The notes beneath the pieces are model-generated. The model ran no database searches and was not told the origin of the DNA. It saw only the letters and a list, made by a program, of their open reading frames with translations. The translations under genes and the position numbers were made by a program. A stretch of 64,000 nucleotides of DNA from Hermatobates lingyangjiaoensis (lineage: Eukaryota; Arthropoda; Insecta; Hemiptera; Hermatobatidae), in contig JAPFBL010000003.1 in the NCBI GenBank assembly GCA_026182355.1, positions 3,063,001 through 3,127,000 on the forward strand. The letters are read 5' to 3'. Positions 24,241 through 37,527 of the stretch are shown in pieces; position 1 is the first letter of the stretch, and every line of letters begins with the position of its first letter.

Positions 24241-27196
24241 TTGGCCATGAGTGTTCCCTTGTGAGACTGCTACTGCAACCTACTACATACTACTATATCT
24301 CAATATAGTGCCCTGTATCTCAAACACTAGCACGCATTTGCTATTGGTGGAGAGAAGACCTATTTTTTAGCTGACAGCCTACAAATTCATATAACTTAAC
24401 TTCTCGTAAGGTCAAGGCTCATGTGGGCATACAGGAGATGAAAGAGCAGACTTTTTGGTGAACGAAGCCAGTTAAGATGATACCATTGGTCTTCTCTACT
24501 ACACACTAGCCTAATCCTTTATAGAAAATGAAATTCAGAAACAACGCCCTCATCATTGGAATCCATCCAGAAAAACTCTGGCAGTAGTTTATTACCACAG
24601 AATTATTTCCCTCAGTCGAGTTTAGAAAATTATATATTTAGATTAAATTTTAAATTGACTGAAATTTTAACAGGTACTAAGAAAAAAGTGTATTTCAAGC
24701 GATTTAACTTCGTAATAAATGCAGTGTACAATTGTGACTCGACTACGTGACAGCGCTGGGAGCGCATACTAATGGACTGCGAACATTTTGAGGTGTGCAC
24801 TGTTGAAGCCGGCTGTAAGGGCCACGAGCATATAGTAATGTAGCCGGCGAACAAGCGGATCTTGATGACAAGTGACTCAAGTGTTTCAGAAATGTGTCAA
24901 TGACATTGAGATTATGAACAATTTAAATTATACAACTATTATCAATTGTATTGTACTAAACTAAACTTACTTGTACTGAAATAATGCTGTAAATCACATA
25001 CTTAAATAATTTATATTGTAATATATTCTTATAATTTGACTTTTATAAACTATTGCTAATATTCTTATTCTTAATTAATGATAGTATTGTAGTAGTATAA
25101 TATGTATTCTAAACATAAGGATTTATAAACAGACATATACACAACACTAATACACACATAGACACACACAAACCACAAACTTCATGAAATAAACAGCCGA
25201 TATTAATATGCACTTTAATAATGAAAAAGAGATCAAAAGGGGCCACGAAAGCTCAGAAATACTGTAGATTTATGAATAATACCATGCGAAATAATAAAGC
25301 ATTTAGTTATGAGTAATTACATTTTGAGTATGTTAAAATATGCTACACATTGACACTGAACGAATTAATATATTTCATTTAAAATACTGAAAAAAAAAAC
25401 CAAATAAGTAACGTTAAAAAAAAATATTTGGTACTATTAGTACATCTGCTCTCAGTATAACGTGGGTTATATTATTATTATATTAATACTATTTAAAAGG
25501 TTCATTTGCATTAAGCGTACAGGGGAATTCCTCGTATGGCTAAGTGTGGGTTTTTCAACTCTTACCTTAAAGACTTTTAAGTAATGGTTTTTATAAAAAG
25601 ATGTGATTATAAAGGTGCGAAACACCCATGCATTTAGACAATCTAAGCAGAACTATTTCAAAACTGCTCGAGATGAGGACGAACCGCCTGAGCATTTAAA
25701 CGAGGAATGATGACCACGCAACAACCTGAGGGTGCTTGTAAATCAACATGTCCTTACCGCCAACCGCACAAATAAACTAACTAATCCTTGCCATGTGCAG
25801 CTTTCTAGAAGGCTCTCCTCCTACGCACCTGACTCGTCGACCACTTTATATGAAAAAACAAACAAACAAACGCAAGCCTTTGTCTTTCCATATAAACGCA
25901 AAACACTTATACTAATCAACGAGCTTAGCGAATGTCGACAAAAAAAACTACATTTACTTTAATAATGCAAATTAATATCCGTTTTAGTCAGTCGAAATTC
26001 ATTAACAAAAATGAAAAACATAAAAATATCACATAAAATTAGCATTAAAAAATATAATTGTCAATATGCTCATCACCACATGTATGTATGTATGTTCACC
26101 TCTATATAGAAAACATACACTGCTATTCCCGACGAAAAAAAAGAATTGAAAATCAAATATTACTTATGCAAGCATTTCATTATTTTTATAATTAAATAAC
26201 ACTCAATAATAAAATACAAATTAATTAAATGTCCGCAATTTTAAATAAATTTCGAAGTACAAAATTTACTCTAAGCATATATGTAAGATTGTTAGCAGAA
26301 CGACACGATCATTAAATGCTGAAACATTCCAAGTTAATACGATTTTGCTTATTATAAGTTAAACTTAAGGTTTTTTAACAAGACTATTTCGACATTGTCT
26401 ATATAAAAACAGTCAGGCATGTAGCATCTCATATTTAATGCTAGTCTTTATTTCATTCAACCATAAATACTCATTTATTTAAAAAAAAAATTATTGAAAA
26501 TTATATTATAATTACATTTACATTATATTATATTATTGTAATTTAATTAATAAATAAATATACATGAACAAAGAATTTAGGAAGTTTTTATTTATAATGT
26601 TATTTAAAATCATAAATATCCATTTGTATTTCTGTTAAAAATGAACTGCTATGTTATTATCAAGGAGAATGAATGGTTCACTAATATAATAATACATACT
26701 GCTTCAAGTCTTTAATACACTTAATTATTATTTTATTTAAATAGTAAAGCGATATGATACTTTGTGTAAGTAATTTACAAACGTTTACATGGAATAAGTA
26801 ACCACAAGTATGTTACAAATCTGACAGATTGACAATTTCCCTCAAATTGAATATTAATATTTGGTTTTAAAAACTTTTGACAAACTTTTGGAAAATTCAT
26901 TTTTAATTAAGTATAATTTTTATTCAAGCAACTTTTATATGAAAACATTATCAAAATTGTTTATTAACTATTGAAACTTTTTACAGAATTATTAATGACT
27001 ACTTTAAAAATGTTCGCTATTAAAATTAGTTGGATATTATATATTAATGGATGAATTGTAAAATTTTGCAGGAACATAATTTAAAAAATATCTTGATTAT
27101 TTAATTTAGTCCTTTATACACTAAAAATGCTTAATGCCTACTCCAATTATTTTATGCATTAAATATTTCAATATTAAAAATAAATTAATTTAGATC
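24241..27196. other. Non-coding, nothing supportable
   Basis: Contains short frames on both strands at 24556-24854 and 25732-25962 with no recognisable motif. 25650-25850 is less AT-rich. From 26400 onward it is extremely AT-rich with A/T runs. Confidence 0.45.
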
Positions 27197-27310
27197 AATA
27201 TAAACTATTTTTACTGAAGTCTAATTATTATTAAATCAGTGAAATATAGACATATTTTTAAAATGCCTAAGAGAATCTGGGTACAGAAGCTTAGATCTTA
27301 TTATTGAACC
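27197..27310 (+). repeat. Diverged direct repeat, copy 1
   Basis: TATAAACTATTTTTACTGAA... through ATCTGGGTACAGAAGCTTAG matches 27579-27686 over about 105 bp in the same orientation with many substitutions, indicating an old local duplication or two old insertions. Confidence 0.6.
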
Positions 27311-27578
27311 TAACACGCCAATAAATAATGTTTAAAGGATGTTTAAAAAAAATAACTACAATTTTGTTTAAACTGGTATGCTTTCCTGTTCAGAATGAAT
27401 TACTTTAATTCTGATTTTATCATCAGAATTAATACGACAGTTTTATTTCAGAATAGTAGGACAATTTTAACAAATACTATATATTATATTGTTGTTATTT
27501 TGTTAAAGGCCTTTTGCTATCTCACCCTTATATATCTGTAAAAGTAAACACTTTGAAAAATAAATACATTATAAATAA

Positions 27579-27686
27579 ATATAAACTTTTTTACGGGTCT
27601 AATTTTTAATAAATCAGTAAAATATAAAAATATTTTTGAAATGTCTAAGGGAATCTTCTGCTTAAGCTTAGGTCTCATTATTCAAC
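27579..27686 (+). repeat. Diverged direct repeat, copy 2
   Basis: Partner of 27197-27310, with shared blocks TAAATCAGT, AAATAT and TAAGRGAATCT. No coding potential. Confidence 0.6.
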
Positions 27687-28565
27687 GTTTATAACGTTAA
27701 AAGATGATCTTATTGAATTATAACGTTTGTTATAAGATTGAAAGTATTAAATAATTGTTATTAATGTAATATCCATAAAGTAACATCGAACTATATATAT
27801 TTTCTTCAAATTATACTTAATTTTATTAAATGTTGTTAAAGTTAAACTACAGACATATATATTCATATCAAAAGCAATTAAAAGGTTATTATTTTTTACC
27901 AATGACAAAATAGTTACCAGTAACTATAAAAAACAGTTATATTTCCTACTTGTTTCAAATTTAAGAAAATACTGTTTGAGATTTTAACTTTACCTCATCT
28001 TAAAGCTGAACTACGCGATATCTGTGGGCGTACGCTGATAAAAAGATGATCAGGAATCCACACACGAAACAGATAGGACCTGATAATACGGAACAAGACG
28101 CTATCTAGACTACTGACCAAGCTCTTAACTATTCAAAACAACAGACTGGTACACAACACAAACTGAAACCTATTTGGGCATAAAAATTGTAAGTACATAT
28201 AAAGATCAGTCAACATATTAAGAATTCAAACTCAATAATTGTTGATAAAAGAAATCAAGCTCCTTCAATATTTTAATGACTCTATGCACAATGACAGGAT
28301 TATTCCTTTCCTCCACGATTTCTTCACCGAAACTTCCCTCAATTTCTACCTACTATCCTAAATCCTTTTATCCTCCAACTAACATTGAAATGAATCAAGA
28401 ACCCTCCTCGTAGGATGAAGAGATGTTGGCTCAGAGACCTGCTGTCTGGTCTCTTAACTGGTCTCATAACAAAATGAATTAATAATAATTAATTCATTTC
28501 TTAATTAATTAATTAATACTAATTAATGAAAATGAACTTAATATTACTATAAATTAATATTATTT
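27687..28565. other. Non-coding, nothing supportable
   Basis: The patch 28000-28160 is less AT-rich. A possible minus-strand acceptor (TATCAG) and an open frame ending in TGA near 28011 were noted but are too weak to call an exon. Confidence 0.35.
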
Positions 28566-28629
28566 TGAGGTAAATTGGATAAACAAACAAAAGTCTCCAC
28601 ACAAATGAAGTTTTATTCAACAACAACGC

Positions 28630-28657
28630 GTTTCGAACACTTTGTGTTCATCATCAG
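28630..28657 (-). ncRNA. Hammerhead-like core, left arm of the 28.6-kb foldback
   Basis: Minus strand: CTGATGA, one T, GAACAC-AAA-GTGTTC (6-bp perfect stem II with 3-nt loop), then GAAAC and the palindrome ACGCGT, which could serve as a minimal stem III. The single T between the core and stem II departs from the canonical hammerhead and makes cleavage uncertain. Confidence 0.5.
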
Positions 28658-28797
28658 GAAGACACCAAGGATGTGGTGCTGAAGGGTTGACCCAGTGAAA
28701 ACAACTCACTGGTGAGTATAATCAACATTGTTATAAACAACACTGGTGAGTTGTTTTCACTGGATCAACCCTTCAGCACCACATCCTTGGTGTCTTC

Positions 28798-28825
28798 CTG
28801 ATGATGAACACTAAGTGTTCGAAAC
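28798..28825 (+). ncRNA. Hammerhead-like core, right arm of the 28.6-kb foldback
   Basis: Plus strand: CTGATGA, one T, GAACAC-TAA-GTGTTC, then GAAAC. The downstream palindrome is changed to ACGTGT. The stem is kept despite a loop substitution relative to the left arm. Confidence 0.5.
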
Positions 28826-28890
28826 GTGTTGTTGTTGAATAAAACTTCATTTGTGTGGAGACTTTTGCTTGTTTATCCATTTTACCTCAG

Positions 28891-29728
28891 AATGAGTAAA
28901 TACCACTCAATTACAGATTGCACAACTAATGATTTAAGTTAATATTATTATTATTATTATTTATATGTACTTATATTATATATATAATGATCATTATTAA
29001 ACATTTAAAAGCTACCAATTTTAAGTTCACCAATACTATTTTTCACCACAGATGATGGTGCATAAAAGTAGTGAAATATGTGCATTTTACTCCAATATTT
29101 TAGTAGAAAAGGAATACCTAATGTAAAGTTAGAGCTTTTAATATATTTTTGAGTATATAGATGAATAGAATATATATCTTCTAGAATATACAGTACATAG
29201 AATATTTACTACACAGTATAATTTTATATATTTATATATACAGATATGGAATACAGATATATATTTTATATCGAGATTTCTTTCTCTATTGACGTTTGGT
29301 CCAGCGAAAAAAAGGTTTCGTCCCCGATAAAAAAGAAAATAGAGTTGAAAATATATAGTCGAGATAAGAAAATATTATATATTTTAATATATCATGGTAG
29401 AAAATATTTAGCACCCTCAATCTCCACCAAACTAAAATAGTATATATATCTAAAAAGTCGCAGTAAGTATACATGTGCATAACATTGTATACTAATTAAT
29501 ATTAAAGAAAAAAGACAGAAATAAAAATACACTAACTTCATAACGGAATACTTCATTAACATCGTCATTTATTTTTAGTTAATGACAGAAAAAACCTATA
29601 TTTCATCAATTTATAAGACATTAAAAGAACTAAGTCTTACTTTACAGTATCTAAACGACTAACATGTTTACTAGCTGAACCATTTCATACTGGCAAGTGA
29701 AAGCAATTAACAAATAAACTCAAACTGA
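28891..29728. other. Non-coding, nothing supportable
   Basis: AT-rich with short ATT and AT runs around 28945-28990 and 29225-29260. Overlapping short frames on both strands near 29246-29480 have no coding character. Confidence 0.45.
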
Positions 29729-31346
29729 AAAATCTGGAGTGGCCTACACTCAACTTTACTATAAGTAACTTAATAGCAAATTCTTTGAGTATATAACACA
29801 TAACGTCTCATTTAAGCATAACGTAAACATCTAAATGGGATATGATTATTAGTCTTTCATTCCTGAGGTAGTAAAGATAGTGATTGAAGGACATATCACT
29901 ATATATGCTTATTTTTGTACATCACAGAGCTGATGCAAATAATTTCATTAGTATAACTACAACAGTAATAACATTTTTGAAAAACCAATGTAAACATTTC
30001 TTGATACGAAACATTCTCCTACAAGAGAACATGACTTTTGTTCAAATAGCCAGTGGACTTCTTACATCGTTTACTTGACGTCCTTCTACATTGAATATTA
30101 AAGTAAAATTTTCAAATTTAAAACAGGAAAATACCCTTTTTTTCTCTGAAAAACATCATAAACAGCGAAGAAATGTTGTTTTAAGACGATTTATAATTAA
30201 AGATGTACGATAATTACATTTATTAATCTCTAAACGAAAGATATCAATTTTAAATTATCTTTTACATTTTTGGTTTTTTACGGAATTATTATACTTTGAA
30301 TTTTATGGCTTCTTAGTATTTAATAAGATCATTTTCCTTTCCCTTTTGTCAAATAACATATATACGAATTTTTACTGAGTGAGTGTTACCATTTTCCTGC
30401 ACAATATTATTCCTCATACATCTCATATAAGTCAATAAACAATTTAAATTGTTCCTTTATAAATATCAATTTTATCTCAGTGGATTCGCTCAAAAAATTT
30501 CTAAGTCAATGTAAACTATGTAAAAAAATATAAAAAATTCGACAAGTATAGCAGGTGTTCTCATAGTCTAGGATAAACAAACAGTTTTTATATCGTTATT
30601 GCTCTTTACCGTAATTGAAACTTCATGAATTTTTTTTATGAATTGCTAATTTTTTGTTCCATATTTGGTCAAATTTTCATTATTTTTTAATGAGCCGTTT
30701 AGCGTCAAAAAAACATTTTCTGAAAACAGAAATCGTACTGTAACGCCCCATTAGCGAACGTAATTTTCAAAAAAAATATCTCAACTCATTCTCCACATAA
30801 TGTTCTATTTTTAGGCATAGTTTCATTTTGATCCGTCAAACAGTATGGCTTGTATCGCTCTCACAAGGTTTGAGATTGAATTATAAGTAAAAATTTTTAC
30901 ATTTTATTGAAAAAAAAATATTTCCCGTTGTTTTAAAATTCTGAATATATTTTTCGTTTGTTGCATTTGTAACCTCAAAGATAATGTCAAAATTTCAAAA
31001 CTCTAGAGTTATCAGTTTAGGAGAAATAAATGTTTTAAAAAAAACGGTTTTTGGCAAAAAAAGTGACTTTCCCATCATGCATAATTCTTCCCAAACAATA
31101 GGGATCTTCTTCCCTATTGGGCCCATTTTTGGGTAAAATATCAACTTGATCCATCAAAGATTCTGGACCGTAGCGTGGTAACAAGCAATGCTAACACACT
31201 CACCCACCCACCCACCCACACACACACAGACATCATCGCAAAAACTTCATAAAACGACTTCTGGGACCTCAAAACATGTAATTCCGTCAAAATCTCGAGA
31301 TCGAATTTTTTCACGATCACTATACTTTACTTATAGTAAAGTAAAA
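29729..31346. mobile_element. 1.6-kb non-coding repeat with terminal inverted match, copy 1
   Basis: Nearly collinear with 58047-59727 over its whole length. ACTTTACTATAAGTAA at the left (29753) equals the reverse complement of TTACTTATAGTAAAGT at the right end. The right end also forms a small hairpin (ACTTTACT-TAT-AGTAAAGT). An (ACCC)n/(AC)n tract sits near 31198-31229. No open frame reaches a useful length, so it is non-autonomous. A cut-and-paste DNA transposon remnant is the simplest reading, but the superfamily is not recognised and no flanking target duplication is obvious. Confidence 0.8.
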
Positions 31347-33096
31347 ATTTAAATGTTTGGTAAACTCGTCTTCAGTGAGAGAGAGAGATGAAAGAATATT
31401 TGTTTGATCAAAAATTTAAACCTCTGGCGTATTCTGAACATTTGCGAATCATGCTATTAATTTTTTTTGGCTTTTTCATCGTTGAAATGTATGTATTTAT
31501 ATCTATTATACCAGTCACCTGGACGCCCTGCTTCTTTACCTCACCTGCTAAAATTATAACTTACAATACTATTTCACTTAATGCAACTTAAAACCCAAGG
31601 AGAATATATATGTATTGGAAAAATGTATCAACATCATTGATTTTTTTCTTGTATCTTTATCATATTTAATTAAAATGCATTTATTCACCTACATAGAGTA
31701 AATTATTTAATGTGTACCGAAATTAAAAATAAATTTAATTATAAGGAATCCCAGTCATTAAGGAGACGCAATATTCTCAAAGAGGAATCGGCTTCCAAGC
31801 TGTGTAGCTTACCAGCGACCCTCAATCCCACGAAAAACAAAACAAACAAATAACTACTACACTTAGATGTATTGCTATTGTCCTGTAAATAACTAAATAA
31901 TTTCCTTTTTTTATAAATATGTTTTACAAGTAGTTTCCACTACAAAATATTAACAATCAAACATTCAGTTATAACTACTATGATTGCAATAACCTTACTT
32001 TAAATTGGAATATAACCCTCGCCACAAGATAGCATTGCTCAACCTTAGTTTTTGCAAACTTGCAAAGGCGTAAATACCTGATCTAATGTCTTTCACCTAT
32101 CATTCGATCTAAACATTTCCTTCTGTCGTTAAGTATAATTTCTTCAAAAGAAGAAAAAAAGATTTGAAAAAATTTTCAAATTGTAACTAGAGTATCAAAG
32201 CTAGACAACAGAAGAGTGCACCATTTCCAGTTAACGTTGAAATCATCATAATTGGCTGAAAACTAAAACTAACTTTCAATTTCATTATCAATTTAACGAA
32301 ACGCGATGTTATAAAAGTGTTGCTCCCACGAGTTCGGACCTGGGACCGTCCTTCAAAAAAAAAAGGTTATAAAATTTGATAATTTGAAAAAATTCAAAAT
32401 ATGTAAGTATCTTGAACATATTGTCTTAATTATGCATGCACAATCAAGTTATTAAGTAAAATAATTCAAATAACAAACTAATACATAACCATAAAAACTC
32501 ACTTCTAAATTTTGATATTCTTCATAATCAGGTGAAGAAATATTCTAATTGAGATGTAAAAAAAAACTGACTTTTTTTATACTCCTCCAAGAACATCTGG
32601 TACTATCATTTTGGTATGAACATCTGGTACAAGTTTGTCATTTATACATATATATTAAAACAATATAGAAAAAATGTTAAAACAATTTATATAAAAAATA
32701 CTGACGTCTAATATTTAACAGTAATAGACTTCATCAATGTTAAATGCTAAATGGAAGTAAGATACTGATCAAAACCATTCATTTATAATTCTTGGGTTTG
32801 TCGAGGTACCATTTGTGGATGAATCAGTAAATTAATTACACATGGAATATGAAAGTTAAATGAGTACACTGTTGTAATGTAGAATCCATAGAAAAACAAT
32901 ATGTAACTTTCAATACTGTTAATAAGTTTTTGCCATACAATCTGATACTATACGAATAAAACTAGGAAAAACGTGTATTACGCAGTTTATAAAAAATGTT
33001 AAATTAAAATTGTTTAATATTATTTAAAGTTCATTTAAAAGTTTGCTAACATCACAATATTGATTATACAAGCATGACATATATAATTACTCCTAC
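31347..33096. other. Probably intron or 3' region of the minus-strand gene; nothing recognised
   Basis: If the gene ending at the 33097 donor continues, its next exon lies at lower coordinates. I did not find it here. The segment 31740-31840 is less AT-rich but shows no clear splice signals. Confidence 0.4.
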
Positions 33097-33279
33097 CTTC
33101 GACCGAGAGGGCTATGTGGACTGTAGGCATATACTCTTTCGGGAAGAAGAACAAATTTCCTCGGAGACAGAACCATGTTGGAAGCAGCTTTGTACTCAAG
33201 AGGAAGGCTACAGTCAACTGAAGTAATAAGATTCAACGCAATGAACTTTGCCTCACCTCTGCCAGCATTTGTTGACAAA
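33097..33279 (-). CDS. Exon E (183 nt) of an unidentified multi-exon gene
   Basis: The acceptor is TCTACCTCAG at 33280-33289 read on the minus strand, and the donor is AAG|GTAGGA at 33096. The open frame gives 60 full codons, starting LSTNAGRGEAKF and ending VLLPERVYAYSPHSPLGR, plus a split codon at each end. It joins in frame to exon D (phase 2) and should splice onward in phase 2. The mix of hydrophobic and charged residues (FIALNLITSV, EYKAASNMVLSP) looks like part of a folded domain, in contrast to the polar upstream exons. Codon use and the lack of stops in an AT-rich context support coding. I do not recognise the protein family. Confidence 0.8.
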
Positions 33280-35856
33280 CTGAGGTAGAACTTTGTTCAG
33301 TAATACTTTCATTCCATCAAGTCTCAACAACTAAATTATATTTCATTCTCTTACCACAAAAACAGAATAAAATTTTTTCGATACCCCCAAAATCATTTCT
33401 GATATAAAAAAATACATTCAAAAGTTTCTCTTTATTTCATTTTGAAAAGCTTAGACGTAAAATACTTTTTGCAATGTATTACTTTTACAATGTATTTACT
33501 AGTGAACTATAATAAAATTTACTCACTTATGGATATTACTCTGGCTTAATAAAAAAGTTATACCGAAAAACCAATATGAATGTACATCCCTAATGAGCAC
33601 CACGTTAAAACCATCGATCTGCTTTGTTCCATGTTTTTGCCGAAAGGCTGCTTAGGAGCATAGTAATGAATGTAAACAGGACATAAGGGAGTTTTTGATT
33701 CAGCAAAATAGAATTCTATTCATTAATTACATAATTAATTACATAGTATTAATAAAAGCATTTGTTTATGCTTACTGAAAACTATTTTGTAAACAGGGCT
33801 ACTGCTTTGACAGTAAAGACGACGTTGATCACTCCAGGTACTCATAAGGCTCCGCAGAGATCATGCAGTGGTCCAGGATATTGGTACATATTATTTAATT
33901 CCATATGAGATATTCATTTTTCTTAAAATTTAGAGATATCTCACTTTCAGACGATCTAATATTTGTAATACCAGCTAAGTCAGTTTCTCTTACAGAGAAA
34001 TGGTCAGAAAAAGTTAAAAAAGTATTTAACCCCGAAAATTTTTGAGAATCAAATATAATTTATATAAAAAAGAAAATAAATGAAGGTGTATATAATCGGG
34101 ATTGTTAATTCCATTATAGGGATGAAAATATTAGGATTATAGATTAATCAGAAGTTAGCCTTAAACACACATCAAAACCTAATTTGCGAGGTCATCGACG
34201 CAAATGAACACAACAGCAAAATCAGCATAAGTGTATTGGGATGAGGATTGGGAAATGAGGAACTTGGGAAATAAATGACATAGCAAGGAGTAATATTACT
34301 CATTTTGACGTAGGCAGCTCGAGTGTGTCAGACCCTCTAAAATCAAGAAATATTTTAAAATAAGAAGCTTCCAAAGAACAATAGCAGTACGAATAATACG
34401 TATATTTAGATACATATCATATCAAGCAGCAGTGACCATTGTAAATATTACCTGCTAGACAGAAAAGTTCTTTTGTAGTGTGGTAAGTACTTATATACTA
34501 TACTACTTATAGTATACTACTATAGTTGTATAATAATAATACATTATAAATGAACAATACTTCAGGCCACTTTTTTCCTCTATATTTCCCCAATAATCAT
34601 ATCCCGTATGAATGGTCCCACGTGACTGAAATAGAAAATATCTTAAAGAAAGATTCAAGAAACCCTGACTTTGAGATGTACATTAACAGAAGTAGAGTGG
34701 CAGCAGATGGAGAACATCGTGGGCTCATCTACGAGCTGATTTATCAAGGAGGTCAATAAATCAAAGAAACCCTACAAAACTAGCGACATCAGGCTGAACT
34801 ACAAGCTGTAGATGTGGGTCCACAAGGCTGTTACAGCAGAATCTGGGATGATTCGAATCAGTGATACTGCAAACTGATAATTCAATGGCTTTACAAGCAA
34901 TCAGTGACCATAAAAATCATATATTCATTGTTAAGAACATCAGAACAAGTTTATAGAAGTTAGAAAACTGTAAAATCAAATCAGAAAAAGCAACACGAGA
35001 TTATACAATCAAACCAGTGTATTCAAAAGCACCTTTGACAAAGAAACAAGGAAAAAGTAAAAGAAAGAACTATTTGAACTCCATTTAGCGTAACGCCGGT
35101 AGAGGAGTACAAACAAGGAACACATTGGAAATATTGATAGAGTACGCAAAATTAATCTAAACCACCACATACAATACTACAACACCATTAACAGAACAAG
35201 TATTACTTGTATCACCTTAAAATTGTTAATTCACCAGTCTACCTATAGTTAAAAGTGGAACAAACCTTCCAACATATTACATTCAATTGCAGAAACTATG
35301 AACACTAAAGACTATCAGTAATACAACAATTATGCTGCAGGAAGAAACCTGAGCAGAAACAGAGGAAAACCTGATTACCAAGCACAACGAAAATTTATAT
35401 AAAATTTATAAATAAGTTACCTATTAATTATAACTATAACATCAACTATATATTATATATACCAACTATACATTACATATATTGGTACTGTTATTTTAAC
35501 AATGGAAATGTAAAATGAAAGACTAAACCTGTAATAAAAAGGGGGAATGTAAAATAAATTCCCGTGTATCACGGATACTAACCGTGAAGATAATATGAAA
35601 CCACACACATGCACAAAAAGACAGAGAGAGAATTATATCATATTAATGAACTCAGGGGACTCAAAACAAGATTTTCGATGAAAATAAGTTTTCGAAGTTT
35701 TCCCCGAACACAAGTGTTTAATACCTTTATATTTCATTAAAAAAAATAAAAGAGAGCGAGAGAGAAAGAGGGAGGGAGAAGTGAGGCGTGAGGGGAGAGA
35801 TTTCTGAAACATTAGTTTTAGTACAGTACAACAGTTTTTAAAAGAAAGAAACTTAC
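33280..35856 (-). other. Intron D-E (2.58 kb)
   Basis: Bounded by the exon D donor GTAAGT and the exon E acceptor. It contains a polypurine duplication near the exon D end and an unrelated 69-codon plus-strand frame (34550-34759) with no recognised motif. Confidence 0.7.
35708..35779 (-). promoter_or_regulatory. Polypyrimidine tract (transcript strand) downstream of exon D
   Basis: On the minus strand this is a TC-rich tract starting about 80 nt into the intron. It duplicates 37831-37928: both share CCTTTATATTTCATTAAAAA and the GAGAGCGAGAGAGAAAGAGG block on the plus strand. CU-rich tracts next to small exons are typical binding sites of PTB-type splicing repressors. Such a role here is inference. 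Confidence 0.4.
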
Positions 35857-35904
35857 GAATATCGAAGCGAACCCCACCGTCTGTTAGGTAAGTTCTCATT
35901 GCTT
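35857..35904 (-). CDS. Exon D (48 nt, 16 residues) of an unidentified multi-exon gene
   Basis: The acceptor is ATTTTCAG and the donor is C|GTAAGT (consensus). Joined to exon C it completes K and then reads SNENLPNRRWGSLRY plus a split Ser codon. The segment is basic with an R-R-W-G-S site of the kind favoured by basophilic Ser/Thr kinases. Its length is a multiple of three and both flanking introns are phase 2, so skipping would keep the frame. It is too short to be found by ORF length and rests on the splice signals and phase agreement. Confidence 0.75.
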
Positions 35905-37452
35905 CTGAAAATGTTAGTATACATTAGTATTTAGCAAAAAAAAAAAAATGAAAACATATCCACTAGTGATAAAAATTTAGCAAACAAATACATTCAAAAC
36001 TTACTGGCAATCAAAATTAAATATCACAATGATTAGTCCATTAAAGATTATATTCAATAGACTTCAAACAGAGTTATGTAATAACACAATGATAATTGCT
36101 AAATTAATAACTGTATAATTTATTCTAATATACATGTTTTCTTTATTATCACTATTTTTTTTTTCAAGTGTCAATGCTCTGTGTATACTATTGTTTAATA
36201 ATTTAAAAGTTTTCCTGTTTTTTTTTTTTTTAGCTAACGCCGCGAATTATATTTACTAATAAATTACATGATCTCGACGTATTTAAAACATCCTTCTGTT
36301 GAGTCTGTTTTTATTGTAGAACTAAAAGACTGAGGGACCTGATAATGAATCAAACCATACATTAGTACTCTAAGGATAAGGAGTGGACAACAGTTTTCTA
36401 TCGTCCATATTAAAAACAAAATTTAATGGGTCTTCATTCAATTTGATTATAAGAAAATCAAACTTTAAAGATAATGACAAACATTAAACATAAAGCTAAA
36501 CAATCCATTCAATTTATTTATTTTAATATGACTACTATATTTTGCAAAGTATGATGCAAACGTAATTGGCAAGTTTCTTTGGAAAAATTGCTGAAGACAT
36601 GCAAGAAAATGCTTCTTCTGAATGATTAATTGAATGAAGGAAAAAAACGTTAACATTACCATTGATTTAAATTAATAATTTAGCAATATAAATAGACGAT
36701 TATAAAATCAGAGTAGTCACGCATACTAACAAGTAATAGAGTAACACTAATTGAAATGTATTATTGATCAAATCATTAAGTGGAATGAAACGAGAGAGTT
36801 ATGTCACTCACTGACACTAGGTGCAGTAATATTTATGCGGTTATTTATATTGTCAATTTGTTTTGCTTACCTTTGAGAGAATTTACAAACATATTATAAA
36901 ATAGCGGTACAGTTAATGATAATGTAAATAAAAATATTTCCTCATGTAGATCGTTTCCAAATTGACTGGTTCGTTAAATAAAATATAAAAATGCTGGATT
37001 TATTAGTTTGATAATAAAATAAATAAAGGATATTACATTGCGTTGTAAGAATAAAACATCTAAAGAAGATTTATGAAAATATTAAATTGTAAATTTATAG
37101 TACTGCAAATACTGTAAATAACTGCTTCATTTGATTTTATAACTTTAATAATTATAACTTTCTACTAAATGATCTGAACACCTTTATATATTTCTTTACT
37201 TATTATTTTCTATATCATTTAAATTAATTAATTTCAGTATTGCATTAATATTATAACATACATAAAATTTCTATTCAAAAAATATTTTAAGAGAAATTCA
37301 TTTTCTCTTAAGAGAAATTATGAGTAAGACAAATTACTCATTTTCTTCCTTTGAGGTTTTAATAAAATTCAGATAAACAAATCTGACAAATACTTCATTT
37401 AAAAAATGTTTATGAAAATAAAAGTTAAAAAGGTAAAGACAGCTGTACTGAC
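35905..37452 (-). other. Intron C-D (1.55 kb)
   Basis: Between the exon C donor and exon D acceptor. AT-rich, with A- and T-runs at 35935 and 36220. Nothing else was recognised. Confidence 0.65.
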
Positions 37453-37527
37453 TTTCCACTCCGCCTGAGACTGGTTCTGGACCACGTGTTCCTCTTGAGG
37501 TTGTGACCATTCATTGGACTGTCATCC
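37453..37527 (-). CDS. Exon C (75 nt) of an unidentified multi-exon gene
   Basis: The acceptor is TTGTTTTCAG and the donor is AAA|GTCAGT. Read in phase with exon B it encodes G-DDSPMNGHNLKRNTWSRTS then LRRSG and the first two bases of Lys. It is rich in Arg and Ser with several R-x-S/T-like sites, suggesting a phosphorylated linker. Both introns are phase 2 and the length is divisible by three. Confidence 0.78.

Larger units (their letters stand above)
28566..28890. mobile_element. Foldback element, about 144-bp arms, each with a hammerhead-like core
   Basis: The left arm 28566-28709 (from TGAGGTAAATTGGATAAACA) is the near-exact reverse complement of 28746-28890, with a 36-nt centre. Each arm carries CTGATGA, a 6-bp stem (GAACAC/GTGTTC type) and GAAAC, followed by GTGTTGTTGTTGAATAAAAC. 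A related foldback with different inner sequence lies at 42990-43292, so the outer about 90 nt is the conserved terminal repeat. The layout fits inverted terminal repeats of a Penelope-like element stripped of its coding part (inference). Confidence 0.75.

Noticed and set aside
28011..28110. Possible terminal exon of the minus-strand gene after exon E
   Set aside because: An acceptor-like TATCAG and an in-phase frame ending in TGA exist, but there is no polypyrimidine tract and a competing frame is equally open.
29729..31346. Helitron reading of the 1.6-kb element because of its 3' hairpin
   Set aside because: No CTRR terminus follows the hairpin, and the inverted match between the two ends argues for a TIR element.
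34550..34759. Plus-strand 69-codon frame in the D-E intron
   Set aside because: No recognisable motif; it is in the intron of a gene on the other strand and has no supporting signals.
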